A stretch of DNA of 11,889 nucleotides from assembly GCA_015486905.1 (NCBI GenBank), contig WFQV01000038.1:1-11889 (forward strand), written 5' to 3'. How positions within the stretch are numbered: position 1 is the stretch's first letter; each line of letters starts with the position of its first letter. Positions 6,297-11,889 of this stretch are shown here, in pieces. The stretch comes from Melioribacteraceae bacterium. GTDB taxonomy: Bacteria > Bacteroidota > Ignavibacteria > Ignavibacteriales > Melioribacteraceae. Position numbers and translations under genes: made by a program. The notes beneath the pieces are model-generated. The model had not been told where the DNA came from. It did no database searches and saw only the letters and a list, made by a program, of their open reading frames with translations.

Positions 6297-8139
6297 TTCC
6301 GCCTCCGAGAATTTCTTTTATCTTTTCAAGTATTTCTTTTGATTTAAATGGTAAACCTCTTACAAGGTTAAATTGAATTACGTCAATTAAGAATTGCGAA
6401 CGAATTATTTTTGCTAATTGTCCCATATTGATTTCGGGAATAAGTATTTTATGGAATTTCGAAAGGACTTCGCTAAAATTGCTCGGGAACGGATTTAAAT
6501 AATGAAGATGAACAAACGAGACGTCCAGCCCTTCCTGCCTTGCCTCGTCAACTGCATCTTTAATTGCACCGTAAGTACCGCCCCAGCCAACTACAAGTAA
6601 TTTGCCTTCCGATGCTCCGTCAACTTCAACCTCGGGAATATCTTTCTGCATATTTTGCACTTTTTGCTGACGCACGGTAATCATGTGATGGTGGTTTTGC
6701 GGATCGTAACTTACGTTACCGGTAATATCTTCTTTTTCCAATCCGCCGATTCTGTGCTCTAATCCCGGAGTGCCCGGAAGCGCCCATGGTCTAACAAGAT
6801 TTTCGTCTCTCAAATAAGGTTGAAAACCTTCGGGGTCGGTTCTGAACTTAACTTCAATTTTAGGAAGTTTATCCACATCCGGCAGTTTCCACGGTTCGGT
6901 ACCGTTAGCAATGTAACCATCAGTTAGTAAAACAACGGGCGTCATGTATTTTAATGCAAGACGCGAAGCTTCAATTGCCATGTAAAAACAATTACTTGGA
7001 GTGGAAGCCGCAACAACAGCAACCGGAGCCTCACCGTTTCTTCCGTACATCACTTGCAATAAATCAGCCTGCTCGGTCTTGGTGGGCAAACCGGTACTCG
7101 GACCGCCGCGCTGAACGTCAACTATTACAATCGGCAGCTCTGTCATTACTGCCAATCCAACAGCTTCCGTTTTCAATGCAAGTCCGGGACCACTTGTGGT
7201 AGTAATAGCCAATGCACCGCCATAAGATGCGCCAATTGTTGATGTAACACCGGCAATCTCATCTTCCGCTTGGAAAGTAACTACACCGTAATTTTTGTAT
7301 TTACTTAAATTGTGAAGTATTTCAGAAGCGGGAGTAATCGGATAGGAACCTAGGTAAAGTCTTAATCCGCTTAATTTGGATGCGGCAACAAACCCAATAG
7401 CCGTTGCTTCGTTACCGGAAATATTCCTGTAAGTACCGGGTTCTAATTTCGCGGCTTTAACTTTGTAACGAGTAGTAAAATAATCCGCTGTGTCTCCGAA
7501 ATAGTAACCTGATTTTAAAGCTTTTTTATTTGCTTCCACAAGTTCCGGTCTTCTAGCGAATTTTTTCTCAATCCACTCCAAAGTAGGTTCAAGTTGTCTG
7601 TTGAACAACCAATAGGTAATGCCCAATGCAAAGAAATTTTTGCTTCTCGTTATTTCAATTGTAGTAAGCCCCGAATCTTTCAAAGCCTCCATTGTTAAAG
7701 TAGTAATGGGAACTTGATAAACTTGGAAACCTGACAAAGTACCATCCTCTAAGGGATTTGACTCGTATTTAGCCAAAGTTAAGTTCTTTTTCGTAAAGGA
7801 ATCAATATTAACAATAATCATTCCGTGAGGTTTAAGATTCGGTAAGTTCTTTTTGAGTGCGGCGGGGTTCATTGCAACCAACACGTCGGGGCTGTCGCCC
7901 GGTGTGTGAATGTCCTTGGAACTAAAGTGCAATTGGAAACCGCTTACGCCGTAAAGTGTTCCGGCAGGGGCGCGAATTTCTGCAGGGTAATCGGGGAAAG
8001 TAGCCAAATCGTTTCCCGCCAGAGCGGATGTGTTGCTGAATTGGGAACCTGTCAACTGCATTCCATCACCTGAATCACCGGCAAACATCACAGTAACATC
8101 TTCCAATTCTTGTTCTTGAATTTTCTTTGTTTCTTCCAT
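6283..8139 (-). CDS. korA: 2-oxoacid:acceptor oxidoreductase, fused gamma-alpha subunit (KorA-like)
   Basis: This 618-residue protein joins the gamma domain (about 13-205; MFAGDSGDGMQLTG at its start, DYPAEIRAPAGT for the partner interface) to the alpha domain (about 235-618). The alpha domain has YPITPASEIL from residue 266, the ThDP-pyrimidine side of the active site, then FQAEDEIAGV, TTTSGPGLALKTE and RGGPSTGLPTKTEQADLLQ. A C-terminal region with LLVVGWGGTYGAIKDAV follows. The length of about 610-620 is typical for the fused form, common in Bacteroidota, Chlorobiota and Actinobacteria. It pairs with KorB to form an alpha-beta enzyme for 2-oxoglutarate in the reductive or oxidative TCA cycle. 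The ATG at 8139 has a purine-rich AGAGAAG about 9 bases upstream. No terminator is evident between dsbD and this gene, so partial read-through from dsbD is possible. Confidence 0.92.
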   Translation of the reverse strand: MEETKKIQEQELEDVTVMFAGDSGDGMQLTGSQFSNTSALAGNDLATFPDYPAEIRAPAGTLYGVSGFQLHFSSKDIHTPGDSPDVLVAMNPAALKKNLPNLKPHGMIIVNIDSFTKKNLTLAKYESNPLEDGTLSGFQVYQVPITTLTMEALKDSGLTTIEITRSKNFFALGITYWLFNRQLEPTLEWIEKKFARRPELVEANKKALKSGYYFGDTADYFTTRYKVKAAKLEPGTYRNISGNEATAIGFVAASKLSGLRLYLGSYPITPASEILHNLSKYKNYGVVTFQAEDEIAGVTSTIGASYGGALAITTTSGPGLALKTEAVGLAVMTELPIVIVDVQRGGPSTGLPTKTEQADLLQVMYGRNGEAPVAVVAASTPSNCFYMAIEASRLALKYMTPVVLLTDGYIANGTEPWKLPDVDKLPKIEVKFRTDPEGFQPYLRDENLVRPWALPGTPGLEHRIGGLEKEDITGNVSYDPQNHHHMITVRQQKVQNMQKDIPEVEVDGASEGKLLVVGWGGTYGAIKDAVDEARQEGLDVSFVHLHYLNPFPSNFSEVLSKFHKILIPEINMGQLAKIIRSQFLIDVIQFNLVRGLPFKSKEILEKIKEILGGGNGAE

Positions 8140-8242
8140 TTTTTTTGCTTCTCTTATTTTAGATTAACAATGAATTAATTGGTAAATCTTTAGCCTCTAA
8201 AATAATCATGATATTTAGATTTAACAATTTTTAAAGGTTGAA
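8140..8242. promoter_or_regulatory. AT-rich spacer between dsbD and korA
   Basis: This 103-bp spacer is the only gap in which a kor promoter could lie. It contains an imperfect 22-bp palindrome (8197-8218) centred on ATCATGAT, with outer arms CTAAA and TTTAG, and the ribosome-binding-like AGAGAAG of korA. I see no clear terminator and no confident promoter boxes. Confidence 0.3.
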
Positions 8243-10039
8243 TCACCTTATTTTTCGAAGAATTTTGAAAAATTCTTCCGGTTCAACAAATCCTGTGAGG
8301 CGTCGAACTTCCACACCGTTGGAATTAAAAATTAAAACCGTCGGCATTCCTTTAATGTTAAATTTCTTTCTGATTCTTTCCGTCTCATCGGACATTGTTT
8401 TCGTCATATCCACTTTGTAAGTGTCAAAATCTTTTGCAGCTGCTATTACTTTGGCGTCTGTAAAAGTTTTGGCATCAAGCTCTTTACAAGGGATGCACCA
8501 ATCCGCGTAAAAATCTATTAATATTTTGTGGTTTGCATTTAAAGATGTTTCGTATTTTACGTAGGAATACTGCTCCCACCGAAGCCCTTGCTTTTCAGTC
8601 GGCCAAAGAGCGTAAACTGAAATAGCTAAAAGCAAAAGGGAAAATGCAATCTTAATCCAGTAAAATACTTTTACGTTGTTGCCTTTCCTGTCAATAAAAA
8701 TAAGGTAAGCAGCCGAGAGGATTAAGAATACGGGTAAAAAATAATGAGCTACGTCCTTTGAAAAAAGAGGCTGGGCAAAGTAAATAGCCGCACCGAAAAG
8801 AATAAGCCCGAAAATATGTTCGACCCCTTGCATCCATTCACCTGCACGCGGCAGACTTTTAATTTTACCCGAGAATATTGCAAGAAAAATGTAGGGTGTT
8901 CCCAGCCCTATTGCCAGGAAGAAAAACATTAAAAACCCGTAAAGCACATCCCCTTTGGATGCAACGTAAGTAAGCAGACCAATTACAAACGGTCCAATGC
9001 ACGGTGCAGCCACAATGCCCATCGTTAGTCCCATGAAAAAGGCACCGAAAGCACCGCCGCGCGCACCGCCGGCTTTCATTACCCAAGAATCGGGAAGTTT
9101 AAATTCGTAAACGTTAAATTGGCTTAAAGCAAGAACGATAAAAACCAAAACAATAAAAATAATCACATATGTATTTTGCAAAAGGGCACCGAATACCGCT
9201 CCGCTCATTGCAGTAACCACTCCAATAATAGAGTATGTTAATGCTATTCCGAGAACGTAAAGCACACCCAACATTGCTAATCTTTTCGTGTTGCCTTCAC
9301 TCTGACCGCCGAAATACCCGATTGTAATCGGAATAAGGGGATAAATGCACGGTGTAAGGTTCAATGCCAAACCGCCTAAAAATACAAGAATAATGCTGAG
9401 CAGCAAACCGCTTTTGGCAAGCGTTTCGCCTATTCCCCCTTCACCTTCAGATGAAACTTGTGCTGTGTATTTTAAATCCAAATTAGAGAATATCCCGGAA
9501 TTAATCTCATTAACCGGAACGGTTTTCCCTACCACATTAACTTCAACAGTATCAAGAAAATCATTTGGCGGAAGGCAGGAAGAATTGTTACAAGCCTGGT
9601 AGGAAAAGGTTATTTTCAAATTGTGCCGTCCCAAGGCAATAGTGTCGGGCACTTTTACCAACGCGCCTACTAAGAATTTTCCTTCGTAAACAGAGACGGG
9701 AATTTCCGAGAATGAAAATTTAATATCTTTTGCCTGCGGGAATTTTGTCTTCAACAATTCAAAAGGCTTTTCTATTGAAAGTTTGCTTGCAATTAAATCT
9801 TTTTCGTTCGGTTTAATTGAATTAATGTGCCAGCCTTCGTCCACCTTTAATTTCAAAGCAATTTTGATTTCACCGCCCGGCTGAACGGCATCAAGGGATT
9901 GAAATGCCTGTCCGCCCACAACTTTTTTGCCAAAGCCGAACTGACCGTAGGAAACGGCTGTAAAACCAAAGATAAGTAAAAAAGCAAATAATAAGAATCT
10001 ATTTATTTTAAGAAAATATTGCTTCACGGTCTTCTCCAT
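8243..10039 (-). CDS. dsbD: Thiol:disulfide interchange protein DsbD
   Basis: DsbD carries electrons from cytoplasmic thioredoxin across the inner membrane to periplasmic thiol proteins such as cytochrome c maturation factors and disulfide isomerases. All three parts are present in 598 residues. A signal peptide (hydrophobic 14-30, ending SYGQ) leads into the periplasmic immunoglobulin-like domain with the cysteine pair C150/C155 (YQACNNSSCLPP). Next is the eight-helix membrane domain, with C231 in LTPCIYPLIP and C347 in AAPCIGPF. Last is a C-terminal thioredoxin fold with WCIPC (C515, C518) and the cis-proline segment KGMPTVLIF. Every redox cysteine expected of the family is in place. The ATG at 10039 overlaps the end of nadE by 16 bp, so the two form an operon. 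Size and layout match the family. Confidence 0.95.
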   Translation of the reverse strand: MEKTVKQYFLKINRFLLFAFLLIFGFTAVSYGQFGFGKKVVGGQAFQSLDAVQPGGEIKIALKLKVDEGWHINSIKPNEKDLIASKLSIEKPFELLKTKFPQAKDIKFSFSEIPVSVYEGKFLVGALVKVPDTIALGRHNLKITFSYQACNNSSCLPPNDFLDTVEVNVVGKTVPVNEINSGIFSNLDLKYTAQVSSEGEGGIGETLAKSGLLLSIILVFLGGLALNLTPCIYPLIPITIGYFGGQSEGNTKRLAMLGVLYVLGIALTYSIIGVVTAMSGAVFGALLQNTYVIIFIVLVFIVLALSQFNVYEFKLPDSWVMKAGGARGGAFGAFFMGLTMGIVAAPCIGPFVIGLLTYVASKGDVLYGFLMFFFLAIGLGTPYIFLAIFSGKIKSLPRAGEWMQGVEHIFGLILFGAAIYFAQPLFSKDVAHYFLPVFLILSAAYLIFIDRKGNNVKVFYWIKIAFSLLLLAISVYALWPTEKQGLRWEQYSYVKYETSLNANHKILIDFYADWCIPCKELDAKTFTDAKVIAAAKDFDTYKVDMTKTMSDETERIRKKFNIKGMPTVLIFNSNGVEVRRLTGFVEPEEFFKILRKIR

Positions 10040-11664
10040 TTTTGAACAATTGGGAAACGGCGTCCGTAACCAAAAGCTTTTCTTGAAACTCTCAGCACCG
10101 GTGCCGCTTGTTTTCGTTTGAACTCGTTGTTGTCAATTGTTTGTAAAACCTTTCTTACTATTTCGGGGTTGCCAAGTCTCTCAACTATTTCATCGTACTC
10201 TTTGTATTCTTCCAAATACATTTCCAAAATTTGGTCGAGGAAGTCGTAAGGCGGAAGTGAATCTTCGTCCTTTTGCTCCGGTCGCAGCTCCGCCGAAGGA
10301 GCTTTGTGAATTATTTCCCAAGGAATAATTTCTTTCTCACGGTTGATATAGCGTGCTAATTTGTAAACTTGGGTTTTGTAAACATCTCCGATAACCGCAA
10401 CCGCGCCGCACATATCACCGTAAAGGGTTGCATATCCGACGGACATCTCGGACTTGTTGCCCGTCGTGCAAAGCAAATATCCGAATTTATTGGAAAACGC
10501 CATAAGGTAAGCACCGCGAATTCTAGCTTGTAAATTTTCCTCCGTTACATCCGGCGGTTTATTTTGAAAAGCCGGTTTTAAAACTTCCAAATATTTTTCG
10601 AACACAGGCTGAATGGGAATAATGTTCTTTGAGATGCCGAGATTCTCCACAAGCTTCAACGAATCCTTAATGCTTCCCTCACTAGAATATTGAGAAGGCA
10701 TTAAAAGGACGTGAACATTTTCCGGACCGAAAGCCCGTGCGGCGATGTAAGTAACAAGAGCGGAATCGATGCCGCCACTCAAACCCACAAGCGCTTTAAC
10801 AAAGCCCGTTTTGCGCGCGTAATCGGCAAGCCCTAAAATTAATGATTTTAACACTTCTTCTTCAAATGTTTTTTCAATTGTGCGAACCGGAGTGTATTTC
10901 TTGTTTGTGTCGAAAATCAGATAATCCTCTTCGTAAGATTTCCCGAGCAAGCAAAGTTCCCCTTTTCTGTCGAAACACATACTCGCACCATCAAAAATCA
11001 AATCCGTTTGTGCACCTACGGTACAAACGTAAGCAAGGGGTAACTTGTCTTTCTTAGTTAAAGTGGAAAGCATATTATAACGCTCCATACGCCTTCCGTA
11101 AGCATAGGGACTTGCGGAAATGTTCAAAAGAATTGTGGCTCCGTTACCAATCAACTCGCGCACGGGGTCACGATGATAACGGCGGTGCTTCCAGTAATCG
11201 TCGTCGTTCCAAATGTCTTCGCAAACGGAAATGGCGAGGTCCTCTCCTTTAAATTCATGAAGGAAAACATCCTTCGCCGGTTCGAAATATCGAACTTCGT
11301 CAAATACATCGTAATTGGGTAAAAGCATTTTATTTTGAACGAATTGAATTCTTCCGTCGTAACAAAGCATTGCCGAGTTGTAAAGTCCGGTGCCAACACT
11401 TTCGTAACGCTCGGTAATAGTTCCGAAAAGTAATCCTACGGAAGAAGTTTCACGCGAAAGCCGCTTGTTCGTATCCGCAATTGCTTTACGGAATTCGTAT
11501 TTCTCTACTAAATCAAGAGGAGGATAACCGCACACGGACAGCTCCGGAAACATTACCAAATCCACATCATCTTTTTCGGCGCGGTGGTAAATTTCAATAA
11601 TTTTTTCGCTGTTGCCTTTTATATCCCCAATAACCGTATTTATTTGAGCCAAAGCTATTTTCAT
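10024..11664 (-). CDS. nadE: Glutamine-dependent NAD+ synthetase
   Basis: This enzyme amidates nicotinic acid adenine dinucleotide to NAD+ with ATP, taking ammonia from glutamine. The N-terminal nitrilase-type glutaminase domain (1 to about 255) has the triad E41 (FPELSVCGYPPLD), K112 (QNKMLLPNYDVFDE) and C148 (SVCEDIW). The C-terminal synthetase domain has the ATP P-loop SGGIDS at 296-301, then TTGNKSEMSVGYATLYGD and SAELRPEQKDEDSLPPYDFL. The start is placed at the ATG at 11664, giving 546 residues that begin MKIALAQINTVIGD as relatives do. A longer frame reaches a TTG at 11745, but its extra 27 residues are unlike the family and run into an inverted repeat. It is the first gene of the nadE-dsbD pair. 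Confidence 0.95.
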   Translation of the reverse strand: MKIALAQINTVIGDIKGNSEKIIEIYHRAEKDDVDLVMFPELSVCGYPPLDLVEKYEFRKAIADTNKRLSRETSSVGLLFGTITERYESVGTGLYNSAMLCYDGRIQFVQNKMLLPNYDVFDEVRYFEPAKDVFLHEFKGEDLAISVCEDIWNDDDYWKHRRYHRDPVRELIGNGATILLNISASPYAYGRRMERYNMLSTLTKKDKLPLAYVCTVGAQTDLIFDGASMCFDRKGELCLLGKSYEEDYLIFDTNKKYTPVRTIEKTFEEEVLKSLILGLADYARKTGFVKALVGLSGGIDSALVTYIAARAFGPENVHVLLMPSQYSSEGSIKDSLKLVENLGISKNIIPIQPVFEKYLEVLKPAFQNKPPDVTEENLQARIRGAYLMAFSNKFGYLLCTTGNKSEMSVGYATLYGDMCGAVAVIGDVYKTQVYKLARYINREKEIIPWEIIHKAPSAELRPEQKDEDSLPPYDFLDQILEMYLEEYKEYDEIVERLGNPEIVRKVLQTIDNNEFKRKQAAPVLRVSRKAFGYGRRFPIVQKWRRP

Positions 11665-11889
11665 TTTAACTTTTTTTAATTTTAAAATTTGAGAAATTTG
11701 ATTTCGAAAGTTATTACAAACTTTGTAAATTTCATATAGCGGCAAGCCGCAATTAAGAATTAAGAATGAAATAATCCGTGATAATCTGTGTTATCTGCCT
11801 GCCACGCCGAAATGAAATGAAGGCTGGTGGTTAAAGGAAAGAAAAACCACAGACCCGCCTGCCAGCGGGCAGGTTTGTACGGAAAAATA
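11665..11889. repeat. Non-coding tail with small inverted repeats
   Basis: No gene is visible here. The region holds GCGGCAAGCCGC (11739-11750), a short direct repeat of TTAAGAA just after it, and GTGGTT/AACCAC arms (11827-11832 and 11845-11850). A GC-rich hairpin has arms CCTGCC (11858-11863) and GGCAGG (11868-11873). GCCTGCCA occurs twice (near 11795 and 11857). The look is that of a dispersed intergenic repeat rather than a terminator, since no T run follows the GC-rich hairpin on either strand. The nadE promoter presumably lies in the AT-rich part near 11665-11735, but I cannot place it. Confidence 0.4.

Noticed and set aside
11665..11745. N-terminal extension of nadE starting at TTG 11745
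   Set aside because: The 27 extra residues are unlike any NadE start, the TTG lies inside an inverted repeat, and the family start MKIALAQ is at 11664.
11827..11873. CRISPR array or tRNA at the right edge
   Set aside because: There are no regularly spaced direct repeats and no cloverleaf with T-loop or anticodon-stem features; only short unrelated hairpins are seen.

Overview
The window looks like a piece of a chromosome from the Bacteroidota/Chlorobiota/Ignavibacteria (FCB) side of the bacteria, with Ignavibacteria-like the best guess. The basis is a bacillithiol gene (bshC), a fused gamma-alpha 2-oxoacid:ferredoxin oxidoreductase, a signal peptide ending in YGQ, weak Shine-Dalgarno signals and modest GC. 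This placement is inference, since no rRNA or other marker gene is present.

From left to right: (i) 1-1263, plus strand, the 3' part of bshC, cut by the window edge. (ii) 1289-5171, minus strand, a compact and very AT-rich type IIS-like restriction-modification operon. In transcription order it holds an XRE-type helix-turn-helix fused to a D12-class adenine methyltransferase, a second D12 adenine methyltransferase, and an AlwI/BspD6I-like restriction endonuclease. The endonuclease is divided by one in-frame TAA into a recognition half (2054-2860) and a nuclease half (1289-2038). (iii) 5162-5240, a perfect 9+9 inverted repeat over the start codon of the HTH-methyltransferase, and a strong intrinsic terminator ending the kor operon. 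(iv) 5259-8139, minus strand, korB and fused korA. (v) 8243-11664, minus strand, dsbD and nadE, overlapping end to start. (vi) 11665-11889, a non-coding tail with several small inverted repeats.

The core genes concern redox chemistry: ferredoxin-linked 2-oxoacid metabolism (kor), periplasmic thiol reduction (dsbD), low-molecular-weight thiol synthesis (bshC) and NAD synthesis (nadE). The restriction-modification operon sits between bshC and kor and contrasts with them in base composition, which suggests an acquired cassette. Two methyltransferases with one AlwI-family nuclease fit a short asymmetric site in which each strand needs its own adenine methylation. The regulator-methyltransferase fusion and the palindrome across its start codon suggest that the operon controls itself.

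The most notable observation is the TAA at 2054-2056. The reading frame on both sides is the same and the protein similarity appears to run straight through it, while the nuclease active-site residues look intact. It is therefore either a very recent nonsense mutation, a two-polypeptide enzyme, or a sequence error.
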